40,671 bases of DNA. Source: Pseudomonadota bacterium. GTDB lineage: Bacteria > Pseudomonadota > Alphaproteobacteria > Kiloniellales > JACOMY01. Numbering within the stretch: the stretch's first letter is position 1; each line of letters begins with the position of its first letter. Made by a program: the position numbers and the translations under genes. Where the stretch lies: contig JAKOWB010000093.1 in assembly GCA_029781795.1 (NCBI GenBank), positions 1 to 40,671 on the forward strand. The letters are read 5' to 3'. The notes beneath the pieces are model-generated. The model was given only the letters and a program-made list of their open reading frames with translations, was not told the DNA's origin and did not search any database. Positions 31,988 through 40,262 of the stretch are shown one piece after another.

Positions 31988-34450
31988 GTGCCATTCAGCA
32001 GAGGGCGGAGTGCGTGGCGCTGGGCCTGTACCCTTGCGGTAGTGGCGCTGTCGCAGGGTCATGGCGCCGTCGCCGCGGAGTCCGGGGGCGAGCAGGCTCT
32101 GCCGCCGCTGACCCTCGGGCCCTTCACGCTCGATCCGCGGCTGGTGATCTCGCTGGGCTATGACGACAACGTCTTTGCCACGCCCGACGACGAGCAGGGC
32201 GACGACTACCTCGTGATCTCGCCCTCGTTGCGGGCGACGGCGCGGGGCAGCGACTATCGCGTCGTGCTGCGCGGCGGCGTCGACCTCGGTCGCTACGCGG
32301 ATTTCGTCGAGGAGAACTACAACGACGTCTGGGTGCAGACCTCGGGCCAGTACCAGCTTGCCCCCGGCAGCCTGGTGTTCGGCGGCCTGGACTACTACTT
32401 CGAGCACGAGGACCGCAGCTCGCCCGACGCCGTGTTCGGCAGCGAGCCCACCACCTACAACGACGTTGAAGCCCATCTCGGGCTGTCGCAGCGCCTGGCG
32501 CCGGTGACGCTGCGCCTCGGCGGCACGCTGCAGTGGCTGGACTTCAACGACACGCCCGCCGCCGGCGGCTCGATCAACGAGGACGACCGCGACCGCGTGC
32601 AGACCGAGCTGGGCGCCAGGGTGCTCTATGAGCTGTCGGACGCGCTGCGGCCCTTCGTCCAGGGTACCGCCGACATCCGGCGCTACCAGCAGACCCCGGA
32701 CGACGCCGGCTACGAGCGCGATTCGACCGGCTTCCGCCTCTCCGCGGGCGCCATCTACCAGCCCGCCGAGTCCGTCGAGATCGAGGGCTTCCTCGGGGTG
32801 ATGCACCAGGGATATCTGGACGAGCGCTTCGACCCCTTCTGGGCCCCGGCCTTCGGTGCCCGGCTGAGCTGGCAGATCACGCCGCGCGCCAGCCTGATCG
32901 GCAACATCGACCGCACGCTCGAGGAGACGACGCAGACCGGCGCCTCGTCCTATCTCTATACCGAGTACGGCCTCGACCTGCTCTATCGCCTGGCACCCGG
33001 GCTGACGGCGAACCTGCACGGCTCCTTCTCCAGCAGCGACTACAACGACATCGACCGCGTCGACGACTTCTACGAGGTCGGCTGGGGCATCAAGCAGTTC
33101 ATCACCCCGAACATCTTCATCGCCCTCGACCACAGCTACCTGCGCCGCGATTCGACCCTGGCCGAGGCCGACTATGACGAGAACGTCTTCTTCGCGCGCA
33201 TCGGGGCGCAGTGGAGCCCCGGCTATCGCGAGACCGACAGCGAGGCCCCGCCCGGCGCGGCGGTGTCGCTGGAGGGCCTCTATGTCGGCGCCGACCTGAC
33301 CCTGACCGACCTGGAGACGCGGCTGCTCGGCCCGCGCGGCAGCCCGATGGACGACGGCTACCTCGACGCCGACTTCGCCGGCTTCGGCCCCGGCGGCGAT
33401 CTCTTCGCCGGCTATGGCCTGAACTTCGGGCACTGGTATCTCGGCGCCGAGGCGGCCGTGGAGCTTTCCAGCGCCGACTGGCAGCACGCGCGCCTGCCCG
33501 GCGGGCGCGCCTTCTCGGTCGAGCAGGACTGGGGCGCCAGCGTGGACATCCGCGCGGGCTGGAGCTTCAACGGCGGCAGCCTGGTCTACCTGCGCGGCGG
33601 CGTCGGCGGCGTCGGCCTGCACGCCGACTACAGCACCGCCGGCAACAGCACCGAGCAGGACGAGGTGCAGATCGGCTACCGCGTCGGCGCCGGCGCCGAG
33701 GTGCCGCTCGGCGACGGCCTCTTCGTGCGGCTGGATTCCGGCTACGGCGACTATGGCGACTTCGATCTTTCCGCCAGTCCGCGCCCCGACCGCTTCAGCA
33801 ACAGCGGCATGACCACGCGCCTCGGCATCGGCTACCGCTTCGGCGCGGCGGAGGAGCCGGCGGCGACGCTGCGGCACGATTTCACCGGCGCCTATGCCGG
33901 TCTGCTGCTCGGCCGCGGCAGCCTCTACAGCACCGTCCAGGGGCCGCGGGAGGCTTCCAGCAGCCTCGACGCCGACTTCGGCGGCGCGGGCGCGATCGGC
34001 CAGGTCTTCGGCGGCTACGGCGAGGCCTGGGGCCCCTTCTACCTCGGCGGCGAACTCTCGTTCGAGGCCGGCACCGTCGGCTGGGAGCATGTCCGCGAGG
34101 ACGAAGGGCGGGTCTTCCGGGTGGACCAGGCCTTCACCTGGTCGGCCCAGCTCCGCGTCGGCTACCTGCTGCAGGATCGCGCCCTGCTCTACCTGCGCGG
34201 CGGCGTGGTGCAGACGCAGCTGGAGACCGAGTACCAGCGCGGCATGCAGTCGGTCGACCAGGAGGATCTGCTGTGGGGCGCCCGCTTCGGCGCCGGGCTC
34301 GAACTAGCGCTGGACGAGTCGCTCTTCCTGCGCACCGAGTTCACCTATTCGCTCTACGAGGACTACGCGGTCGACTACAAGACCGGGCGCGACAGCTTCG
34401 GCGGCAATGCCGAAGCCACTGTCGGCGTCGGCCTCGGCTGGCGTTTCTAG
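31988..34450 (+). CDS. Outer-membrane protein with three beta-barrel domains in one chain
   Basis: 820 residues from GTG 31988, which has AAGGAGGGG nine bases upstream; TTG 31961 and GTG 31970 lie further up. Residues 1-33 are a signal peptide (ending GAVAAES). Residues about 40-420 resemble the BBP2/VpsM-like beta-barrel porins: DPRLVISLGYDDNVFATPDDEQGDDYLVISPSLRATARGSDYRVVLRGGVDLGRY and repeated aromatic strands. Residues about 427-620 and 630-820 are two OmpA/Opa-like barrels clearly duplicated from each other (shared LDADFxG, GRxFxVxQ, LxYLRGGV, LFxRxxxxY). Each ends in a barrel-type strand, RLGIGYRF and VGVGLGWRF. The role is unknown; export, adhesion or surface-layer assembly are possible. 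Two secreted-protein genes follow. Confidence 0.75.
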   Translation: MPFSRGRSAWRWACTLAVVALSQGHGAVAAESGGEQALPPLTLGPFTLDPRLVISLGYDDNVFATPDDEQGDDYLVISPSLRATARGSDYRVVLRGGVDLGRYADFVEENYNDVWVQTSGQYQLAPGSLVFGGLDYYFEHEDRSSPDAVFGSEPTTYNDVEAHLGLSQRLAPVTLRLGGTLQWLDFNDTPAAGGSINEDDRDRVQTELGARVLYELSDALRPFVQGTADIRRYQQTPDDAGYERDSTGFRLSAGAIYQPAESVEIEGFLGVMHQGYLDERFDPFWAPAFGARLSWQITPRASLIGNIDRTLEETTQTGASSYLYTEYGLDLLYRLAPGLTANLHGSFSSSDYNDIDRVDDFYEVGWGIKQFITPNIFIALDHSYLRRDSTLAEADYDENVFFARIGAQWSPGYRETDSEAPPGAAVSLEGLYVGADLTLTDLETRLLGPRGSPMDDGYLDADFAGFGPGGDLFAGYGLNFGHWYLGAEAAVELSSADWQHARLPGGRAFSVEQDWGASVDIRAGWSFNGGSLVYLRGGVGGVGLHADYSTAGNSTEQDEVQIGYRVGAGAEVPLGDGLFVRLDSGYGDYGDFDLSASPRPDRFSNSGMTTRLGIGYRFGAAEEPAATLRHDFTGAYAGLLLGRGSLYSTVQGPREASSSLDADFGGAGAIGQVFGGYGEAWGPFYLGGELSFEAGTVGWEHVREDEGRVFRVDQAFTWSAQLRVGYLLQDRALLYLRGGVVQTQLETEYQRGMQSVDQEDLLWGARFGAGLELALDESLFLRTEFTYSLYEDYAVDYKTGRDSFGGNAEATVGVGLGWRF

Positions 34451-34474
34451 CCAAGACTGCAAACGAATAGCGGG

Positions 34475-34488
34475 TTGATGCAAGTCAA
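34475..34488. promoter_or_regulatory. FNR/FixK/DNR-like box before the LED-x-VF secreted-protein gene
   Basis: TTGAT-GCAA-GTCAA matches TTGAT-N4-ATCAA in nine of ten fixed bases. CATTCT begins 22 bases after the box (34511), the spacing expected for a class II activated promoter. The ATG follows at 34582. It stands in an AT-richer gap of 131 bases. Confidence 0.55.
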
Positions 34489-34581
34489 GGTGCGCCTTGG
34501 CCGCGCGAGTCATTCTGCTCTCCAACAGAGAAATCCTTTGCGCTGATTCGGCGCTCCGGAGGAAGGAAGGAGAGATCCACC

Positions 34582-35808
34582 ATGTCGCACGCCAATACTT
34601 TCAAGTTCGCGCTCCTGGCGAGCGCATTCGCTTTCGGCCTCACTGCTTTCCATGCGACGACGGGCTTGGCCGATTCCGGCCTGCAGGTCGCCGATTCCAG
34701 CCAGGGTCAAGGCCAGGGCGGCCAGGGCCAGGGCGGTCAGGGCCAGGGCGGTCAGGGCCAGGGCGGCCAGGGCGATCAGGCCGGGCAGGGCCATCACGGC
34801 AAGAGCCTCGAGGACGCGGTCTTCGGCGAGGACTCCGAGGACGAGGACTCCGACCGGCCGGAGTGGGCCGGCACGCCCGGCAAGGAAAACAAGCCGGGCA
34901 AGGGCAACCAGACGCCGGGCGTCTCCAAGGGTTCGCTCTACGGCGACCTCTATGTCGTGCTGCGTGACGAGAACGGGCTGCCGATCCTGGACGAGAACGG
35001 CAACGTGCAGCCGATCCTGCTCGACGGCACGGTGGTGCAGCTGACGCCGGAGGGCGACCTGCCGGTGGAGTACACCGACCTGGTGCAGCCGGTCGACTTC
35101 GGCCGTCTCAACGTCGGCCGCGCGCCCTGGCACGTGCTCGACTCGCGCTACAGCGAGGTCGTCGACCTGCTGAACGACCCGACGCTGCAGTCGGTGTCGC
35201 TGGACGCCAGCGGCCGCATCGTCGTGACCCTGGCCGAGGTGGCCGCCGACGGCACCACGACGCTGGTGGAGAAGACCATCGACGCGCCGCTGGAGAACCT
35301 GGCGATCTATGTCGCGCTGATGAACAGCGGCACGCTGGAGGGGGTCAACCTGACCGCCGACCAGCTCGGCACGCTGTCCTATCTCACCGATGGCCAGCTG
35401 ACCGGCGAGGACATCACCGCCGCGGCCTCGTTCCTGGCGGCCTCGGCCGACAAGGGCGAGGAGTTCACCACGGATCTGATCGTCTACTACAACCTCATCC
35501 TGAAGGTGACCGGCACCGATCCGGTGGCCTCCACGGACGGCACGCTCTACTACGACTTCACCGACTTCACCTACGATCGGGCCAGTGTCTATGATGGACA
35601 GACCGCCAGTGTGCTGGTGCTGCAGTCCGATGGCACCTGGAAGGTGGAAACCGTCGACATCTACTCCACGCTGTTCAACGATACCAACTACACCTCGGAC
35701 GGCGGCATCGACGGCTTCACGCAGGCGACGGCCGACGCCAACCTGGTGATCGACTTCCTGCATGAGTACGCGGTGCCCGTGACGACCAGCAGCACGGCGA
35801 CGGACTAG
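34582..35808 (+). CDS. Secreted Gln/Gly-repeat protein with LEDAVF and GRLNVGRAP motifs
   Basis: 408 residues; GGAGGAAGGAAGGAGAG precedes the ATG. A signal peptide (1-30) ends GLADS. Residues 40-70 are QGQGG repeats, followed by GKSLEDAVFGEDSEDEDSD (74-92), a very acidic patch. The folded part holds VDFGRLNVGRAPWHVLDSRYSEVVDLL (from 172) and several Thr/Asp-rich strands. I recall comparable proteins in other alphaproteobacteria, all uncharacterised, but could not verify this. There are no cysteines and no C-terminal anchor. LEDxVF recurs in the next gene product. The acidic and low-complexity parts could bind calcium or mediate surface attachment (inference). Confidence 0.7.
   Translation: MSHANTFKFALLASAFAFGLTAFHATTGLADSGLQVADSSQGQGQGGQGQGGQGQGGQGQGGQGDQAGQGHHGKSLEDAVFGEDSEDEDSDRPEWAGTPGKENKPGKGNQTPGVSKGSLYGDLYVVLRDENGLPILDENGNVQPILLDGTVVQLTPEGDLPVEYTDLVQPVDFGRLNVGRAPWHVLDSRYSEVVDLLNDPTLQSVSLDASGRIVVTLAEVAADGTTTLVEKTIDAPLENLAIYVALMNSGTLEGVNLTADQLGTLSYLTDGQLTGEDITAAASFLAASADKGEEFTTDLIVYYNLILKVTGTDPVASTDGTLYYDFTDFTYDRASVYDGQTASVLVLQSDGTWKVETVDIYSTLFNDTNYTSDGGIDGFTQATADANLVIDFLHEYAVPVTTSSTATD
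34711..34770 (+). repeat. Four tandem 15-bp units coding QGQGG
   Basis: Units begin at 34711, 34726, 34741 and 34756 (GGCCAGGGCGGYCAG) and differ only at one C/T position. The length is a multiple of three, so changes in copy number would keep the frame. Confidence 0.9.
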
Positions 35809-35821
35809 ACTTGGATCGGCT

Positions 35822-35846
35822 GCGGCGGCGCCGGGCGCGCCGCCGC
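35822..35846. terminator. Strong GC hairpin between the two secreted-protein genes
   Basis: GCGGCGGCGC (35822-35831) and GCGCCGCCGC (35837-35846) form a perfect ten-base stem with a five-base loop. No T-run follows. It may weaken read-through or protect the upstream mRNA, so that the downstream gene is expressed at a different level. Confidence 0.45.
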
Positions 35847-35875
35847 GGGCGATATCGGAGGGAGAGGTCTTTCGG

Positions 35876-36319
35876 ATGACAACCTTGCACCGCCGCCGCC
35901 TTCTGGGACTGCTCGCCGGCCTCGCTTTGCTGCCGGCCACGGCCGTCGCGGGGCAGGGGCCCCGGCTCGCCGCGCACGGCGGCGGCGGCGAGCCCGGCAA
36001 CGGCAAGGGCCGCGGCGGCCACGGCGGCAGCGGCGGCGGCCACGAAGACGGGCACGAGGACGGCGGCGACGAAGGTTGCGGCGGCGGCGAGGATTGCGGT
36101 CACGACGACGGCAGCCACGACGACGAGGAGCACGCCGGCGGACATGAAGACGGCGGGCATGAAGACGGCGGGCATGAGGACGGCGGGCAAGGCGCCGGCG
36201 GTCACGAGGAGGGCGGCAAGGGCCGCGGCGGCGCCGTCGGGCGTGCCTATCGGGGCGGCAATCGCCTGGAGGACGATGTCTTTCGCGGCGGCGGCCACGA
36301 CCTCGACGCTGACTACTGA
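35876..36319 (+). CDS. Secreted His/Asp/Gly-rich low-complexity protein with LEDDVF motif
   Basis: 147 residues; CGGAGGGAGAGG lies upstream. The N-terminus [26 protein letters not shown] is a signal peptide with a triple arginine, possibly Tat-like. The mature part is nearly all Gly, His, Asp, Glu, Lys: [30 protein letters not shown], three GHEDG repeats, then [19 protein letters not shown] and an acidic end HDLDADY. The His/Asp pattern and two Cys suggest metal binding (inference). The LEDDVF (131-136) matches LEDAVF of the preceding protein, implying a common partner. Its stop overlaps the convergent mgsA stop region by seven bases. Confidence 0.7.
   Translation: MTTLHRRRLLGLLAGLALLPATAVAGQGPRLAAHGGGGEPGNGKGRGGHGGSGGGHEDGHEDGGDEGCGGGEDCGHDDGSHDDEEHAGGHEDGGHEDGGHEDGGQGAGGHEEGGKGRGGAVGRAYRGGNRLEDDVFRGGGHDLDADY
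36140..36199 (+). repeat. Tandem 15-bp units coding GHEDG
   Basis: Units at 36140, 36155 and 36170 (GGRCATGARGACGGC) are followed by a degenerate fourth at 36185. It has the same unit length as the repeat in the neighbouring secreted-protein gene but an unrelated sequence. Confidence 0.85.
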
Positions 36320-36699
36320 GTCTGGTCCCGGGCGAGCGACGCCATGACGGCGTCCGCGGTCGCCTCGTTCAGCGCCAGCGGCACGTCATAGACCAGCGCC
36401 ACGCGCATCAGCGCCTTGACGTCGACGTCGTGCGGCAGCGCGGTCAGCGGATCGACGAAGAAGATCACCGCGTCCACCCGCCCCTCGGCGATGCGCGCGC
36501 CGATCTGCTGGTCGCCGCCCAGCGGGCCGCTCTTCACCCGCTCCACCGCCAGTTCCGGCAGCGCCGCCGCGATCTGCCCGCCGGTCGTGCCGGTGGCGAC
36601 CAGGTCGCAGCCGGCCAGGCGGTCGCGGTGCCGCGTCACCCAGGCGACCAGCGCCGCTTTCTTGGCGTCGTGCGCGATCAGGGCGAGGCGGCGGGCCAT
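36313..36699 (-). CDS. mgsA: Methylglyoxal synthase
   Basis: 128 residues. It converts dihydroxyacetone phosphate to methylglyoxal and phosphate, a bypass of lower glycolysis under phosphate limitation or sugar-phosphate stress. The sequence is close to E. coli Mgs[41 protein letters not shown] with catalytic Asp63, and [22 protein letters not shown] with His90/Asp91. It is slightly shorter than the 152-residue E. coli protein, as is common. It is convergent with the His/Gly-rich gene (7-base overlap) and starts three bases after the stop of the ProXp-like gene. Confidence 0.96.
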   Translation of the reverse strand: MARRLALIAHDAKKAALVAWVTRHRDRLAGCDLVATGTTGGQIAAALPELAVERVKSGPLGGDQQIGARIAEGRVDAVIFFVDPLTALPHDVDVKALMRVALVYDVPLALNEATADAVMASLARDQTQ

Positions 36700-36702
36700 A
36701 GG

Positions 36703-37278
36703 CTAGAGCCGCGCGAAGTCGAGTTCGGCCGGCTTGCGGCCGAGGCCGGCAAGAAAGGCGACCAGATCCTGGCCCCGCAGCGCCGTGGTGCGGTCGTTCA
36801 CCAGCGGGTGGGCGTTGACCAGCTCCGGCCCGATCAGCGCGCTGTCGATGACGTTGGTCACCTGCCGCCCCTTGTCGTTGACGATGGCGAAGGGCGTGAC
36901 CGCGCCGGGGCGGATGCCGAGATACTTCATCAGGCGGTCGGGCGAACCGAAGGAGAAGCGGCCGGCGGACAGCACCTCGGCCAGGCGCTTCAGGTCGACC
37001 TGGCGGTCCTCCAGGCAGGTCACCAGCCACATCGCGCCCTTCTGGTTGCGCAGGAAGAGGTTCTTGACGTGCAGGCCCGGCAGGCTGCCGCGCAGCGCCT
37101 TGGACTGCTCGACGGTATAGAGCGGCGGATGCTCGACGGTGGTGGCGGCGATGCCGGCGGCGGCGAGGCGCGCCAGCAGGCCATCCGGCGTCTCGGGGGC
37201 GCTGCCGTCGGCCAGCAGGGCGGGAAGGGCGGCATCGGCGGCGGTGGGTTCGCTCAAAGGGGTCTCGATCTCGCTCAA
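36703..37278 (-). CDS. ProXp-ala/PrdX-like aminoacyl-tRNA deacylase (YbaK domain)
   Basis: 191 residues. It is a stand-alone editing-domain protein that removes mischarged alanine (or a similar residue) from tRNA-Pro in trans. The core GLHVKNLFLRNQKGAMWLVTCLEDRQVDLKRLAEVLSAGRFSFGSPDRLMKYLGIRPGAVTPFAIVNDKGRQVTNVIDSAL is typical of the prolyl-tRNA synthetase-associated type, with the conserved catalytic-type lysine of VKNLFL. The N-terminal 30 residues are Ala/Pro-rich and not conserved. ATG 37278 is used; the true start could lie later. mgsA follows after three bases. Confidence 0.9.
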   Translation of the reverse strand: MSEIETPLSEPTAADAALPALLADGSAPETPDGLLARLAAAGIAATTVEHPPLYTVEQSKALRGSLPGLHVKNLFLRNQKGAMWLVTCLEDRQVDLKRLAEVLSAGRFSFGSPDRLMKYLGIRPGAVTPFAIVNDKGRQVTNVIDSALIGPELVNAHPLVNDRTTALRGQDLVAFLAGLGRKPAELDFARL

Positions 37279-37347
37279 GGCAAAAGGGGAGCCGGACCTT
37301 ACGGCCGCACCCCCTGCCCTGCAACCCGTCGCCGGCGGCCCGGCCGG

Positions 37348-38118
37348 CTAGCCCTCTTTCAGCGCCGCGATCCCCTCGGACAGGTGGGCCTGCAGCAGCC
37401 CGACGTCGTAGGAGTAGGACACCATGCGGAAGCCCCGCGCCATCCAGTCGCGGCCGATGGCGACGCTGGGCGCCATGCAGGCGGCGAACTTCCCGTTGGC
37501 CCGGCAGGCCGCGAGCATCCGGTCGACCACGGCTTCGATCCGGGCATGGCCGGTCTGGCCGGGGATGCCGAGCGACAGCGAAAGGTCGAACTGCCCCAGG
37601 TGCGCGCCGTCGATGCCGGGCACCGCCATGATCTCCTCGACGTTGGCGGCGCCCCTCTCGGTCTCGATCATGGCGAGGACGATGGTGCGCTCCTCGGCCA
37701 GGCGCATCTTCTCGGCGATGTCGCCGGGCGCGTAGTCGTCGTGCGCGCCGCCGAACATGGCGCCGCTCACGCCCTTGCGCGGATAGCGGGTCCAGGAGAC
37801 GATATCGGCCGCCTCGGCCGCCGATTCCACCATCGGCAGCATCAGGCCCATGGCGCCGAGGTCGAGCAGCAGGGCGCAGAGGTTGTACTGCTTGGCCGGC
37901 GGCCGCACGATCGGCACCAGGCCGAGGCCGCGGGCATAGGCGAACTGCTGCTTCATCTCGGCCATCGAGATGCCGCTGTGCTCCATGTCGTAGAGCGCGA
38001 AGTCGGCGCCCGCCGCCTTGAGGATCGCCGGCAGGCCGGGGGCCACCAGCTCGAAGACCATGGTGCCGAAGGCCGTGCCGCCGGCCTGCAGGCGCTGCTT
38101 CACCGGATTGTCGCGCAT
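37348..38118 (-). CDS. HpcH/HpaI family class II aldolase/citrate lyase-like protein
   Basis: 256 residues, a TIM-barrel metal-dependent aldolase. Evidence is FALYDMEHSGISMAEM, PIVRPPAKQYNLCALLLDLGAMGLMLPMVESAAEA with the metal-binding Glu and Arg, and later AMIETERGAANVEEIMAVPGIDGAHLGQFDLSLSLGIPGQ. Members cleave 4-hydroxy-2-oxo acids to pyruvate plus an aldehyde. A perfect AAGGAGGT lies before ATG 38118. It is the last gene of the TRAP operon, 17 bases after the PhyH gene, which fits breakdown of an imported acid. Confidence 0.92.
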   Translation of the reverse strand: MRDNPVKQRLQAGGTAFGTMVFELVAPGLPAILKAAGADFALYDMEHSGISMAEMKQQFAYARGLGLVPIVRPPAKQYNLCALLLDLGAMGLMLPMVESAAEAADIVSWTRYPRKGVSGAMFGGAHDDYAPGDIAEKMRLAEERTIVLAMIETERGAANVEEIMAVPGIDGAHLGQFDLSLSLGIPGQTGHARIEAVVDRMLAACRANGKFAACMAPSVAIGRDWMARGFRMVSYSYDVGLLQAHLSEGIAALKEG

Positions 38119-38135
38119 CGCTGACCTCCTTCCCG

Positions 38136-38930
38136 TCAGGCCGCGGCGAAGCGGCTGAGGCAGTCCTCGCCCAGCGGCAGCAGCGGCGAGAAGTCGCGCG
38201 CCGCCAGGTACTCCGGCCGCTTGAAGGTGGTGCCGCGGTTGTCGACCGTGCAGACGTTGAGATAGAGGATGACGCGGCGCAGCGGCGTGATGTTCACGGT
38301 CGAGCCGTGCACCACGTTCATGTTCATGAAGAGCACCGAGCCGGCGGGGCCGGTGATCGCCTCCAGCCCCTTCTCGCGCACCAGGCGGTCCAGCGTCTCG
38401 AAGGAGATGTCGTAGCGGAACTTGGCCGCCGCGGCATGGTCCTCGGCCGCCTCGTTGATGCGCGCCTCCTGCACGATGCCGGAGTGCTGGGTGCGCGGCA
38501 CCAGCATCAGCGGCGCGTTGCAGCAGGTCACCTCGTCCAGGAAGATCGAGATCATCAGGCCCTTGGGCTCGGGCACGCCGTCGACGCGGTGATAGGTGCC
38601 GAAGTCCTGGTGCCAGTCGACCACGGCACCGCCCATCTGCTTGGCGTTGACCCGCGACTGGTGCACGTAGATCTGGTTGCCGAGCAGCGCCTCGGCCGGC
38701 GCCACCAGGCGCGGGTGGCGGGCCAGGGCATGGAAGCGCGGGTCCAGCAGGTGCATGCCATAGACCACATGCGGCTTGCCGTCCTTCTCGCGCATCACCT
38801 GCGGGCCCTCGCCGGCGATGACGTCCTGCGTTGCCCGGTCGAGCACCGCCAGTTCGTCCGGCTTCAGCAGCGCCGGCAGCAGCACGTAGCCCTTGTCGTT
38901 GTATTCGTCGATCTGTGCCTTCGTCAGCAT
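38136..38930 (-). CDS. Phytanoyl-CoA dioxygenase (PhyH) family protein
   Basis: 264 residues, an Fe(II)/2-oxoglutarate hydroxylase. H107-x-D109 (WHQDF) and H208 (NVVHGS) are the iron ligands, and the R pair near 218 in PLRRVILYLNVC binds 2-oxoglutarate. The segment YVHQSRVNAKQMGGAVVDWHQDFGTYHRVDGVPEPKGLM is arranged as in ectoine hydroxylase EctD, although the EctD substrate residues are not all present and no ectoine genes are nearby. It sits 20 bases after the TRAP permease gene. The substrate is probably the one imported by that transporter (inference). Confidence 0.9.
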   Translation of the reverse strand: MLTKAQIDEYNDKGYVLLPALLKPDELAVLDRATQDVIAGEGPQVMREKDGKPHVVYGMHLLDPRFHALARHPRLVAPAEALLGNQIYVHQSRVNAKQMGGAVVDWHQDFGTYHRVDGVPEPKGLMISIFLDEVTCCNAPLMLVPRTQHSGIVQEARINEAAEDHAAAAKFRYDISFETLDRLVREKGLEAITGPAGSVLFMNMNVVHGSTVNITPLRRVILYLNVCTVDNRGTTFKRPEYLAARDFSPLLPLGEDCLSRFAAA

Positions 38931-38950
38931 GAAACTCTCCACTGGAATGG

Positions 38951-40252
38951 TCAGCCGACCAGCCACAGGGCCAGCGGCGGATAGAACAGCAGGACGGCGA
39001 GTGCGATGAACTGCAGCGCGATGAAGGGCAGCACGCCGAGGAAGATCTCCTGCAGCGTCACGTCGGGCGGGGCGACGCTCTTCAGGAAGAAGGCGGCCGG
39101 GCCGAAGGGCGGGCTGAGATAGGCGATCTGCACGTTCACGCAGAAGAGGGCGCCGAACCACACGGGATCGAGGCCCAGATCGCGCACGATCGGCACGAAG
39201 ATCGGCATGGCCAGCAGGCAGATGCCGATCCAGTCCATCACCGTGCCGAGCACGAAGACCACCAGCATCATCACCGCGACGATGCCGATGGGGCCGAGCG
39301 GCAGGTCCTTCATCACCTGGCTGACGAAGTGCGTGCCGCCGATCAGGCCATAGACGCCGATCAGCGCCGTCGCGCCGAAGGTGAGCCAGAGGATCATGCC
39401 GCAGGTGCGCATGGTCTGGCGCCCCGCCTCGAGCAGCAGGCCGAGGGTGAGGCAGCGGCGTACCGCGGCGCAGAGCAGCGCACCGGCGACGCCCATGGCC
39501 GCCGCCTCGCTGACCGAGGCGACGCCGCCATAGATGCTGCCCAGCACCAGCAAGATGACGAGCAGCGGCAGGGTCAGCGACTTGAGCTCCGCCAGCTTGC
39601 GCGCCAGCGGCAGCGGCGGCCCCTCGCTCGCCGCCGGCCCCAGCGCCGGGTTCAGCCGGCAGCGGATCACCACATAGCCCATGTAGAGCAGGGCCAGCAG
39701 CAGGCCCGGGCCGATGGCGGCCAGGAAGAGGTCGCCGATCGGCACGTTGGCGGTCAGGCCGTAGATGATCAGCACCAGCGAGGGCGGGATCATGGCGCCC
39801 AGCGCGCCGCCGGCGCAGATCGTGCCGATCGCCAGGCGCCGGTCGTAGTTCAGCCGCAGCATCTGCGGCAGCGCCACCATGCCCAGCAGGATCACCTCGC
39901 CGCCGACGATGCCGGTCATCGCGGCCATGAAGACCGCCGCCACCATGGTCTGCAGCGCGACGCCGCCCCTGAGGCGCCCGGCCCAGACGTGCATGGCGTC
40001 GTAGAGGTCGCGGGCCACACCGGCGCGCTCAAGCACCGAGGCCATGAGCACGAACATCGGCACCGAGGCGAAGGTGTAGTTGTCGACCGTGGCGTAGATG
40101 CGGCTGGCCAGCAGCGGCAGGCCGTTCGGCCCGAAGGTCAGCAGCAGGGTGATGACGGCGACCGAGCCGGTGACGAAGACCAGCGGGATGCCGAGCATCA
40201 TCAGCCCGACGATGCCGAGCCCCATGCAGGCCGTGATCTCGCCGATGTCCAA
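38951..40252 (-). CDS. TRAP transporter large permease (DctM type)
   Basis: 433 residues, about 12 membrane segments. The family motif ASVPMFVLMASVLERAGVARDLYDAMHVWAGRLRGGVALQTMVAAVFMAAMTGIVGGE, then GALGAMIPPSLVLIIYGLTANVPIGDLFLAAIGPG, is clear, as is YLSPPFGPAAFFLKSVAPP. DctM carries out sodium-driven uptake of organic acids captured by a periplasmic DctP protein. ATG 40252 is ten bases after the DctQ stop. DctP is not in the window and may lie beyond the right edge. Confidence 0.95.
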   Translation of the reverse strand: MDIGEITACMGLGIVGLMMLGIPLVFVTGSVAVITLLLTFGPNGLPLLASRIYATVDNYTFASVPMFVLMASVLERAGVARDLYDAMHVWAGRLRGGVALQTMVAAVFMAAMTGIVGGEVILLGMVALPQMLRLNYDRRLAIGTICAGGALGAMIPPSLVLIIYGLTANVPIGDLFLAAIGPGLLLALLYMGYVVIRCRLNPALGPAASEGPPLPLARKLAELKSLTLPLLVILLVLGSIYGGVASVSEAAAMGVAGALLCAAVRRCLTLGLLLEAGRQTMRTCGMILWLTFGATALIGVYGLIGGTHFVSQVMKDLPLGPIGIVAVMMLVVFVLGTVMDWIGICLLAMPIFVPIVRDLGLDPVWFGALFCVNVQIAYLSPPFGPAAFFLKSVAPPDVTLQEIFLGVLPFIALQFIALAVLLFYPPLALWLVG

Positions 40253-40262
40253 GACCGGTTTC

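Noticed and set aside
34711..36199. Tandem repeats as a possible CRISPR array
   Set aside because: Units are 15 bases, contiguous without spacers and translated in frame.
38136..38930. Ectoine hydroxylase EctD
   Set aside because: The iron-binding core is similar, but no ectABC genes are present and the neighbours form a TRAP/aldolase operon; kept as PhyH family only.
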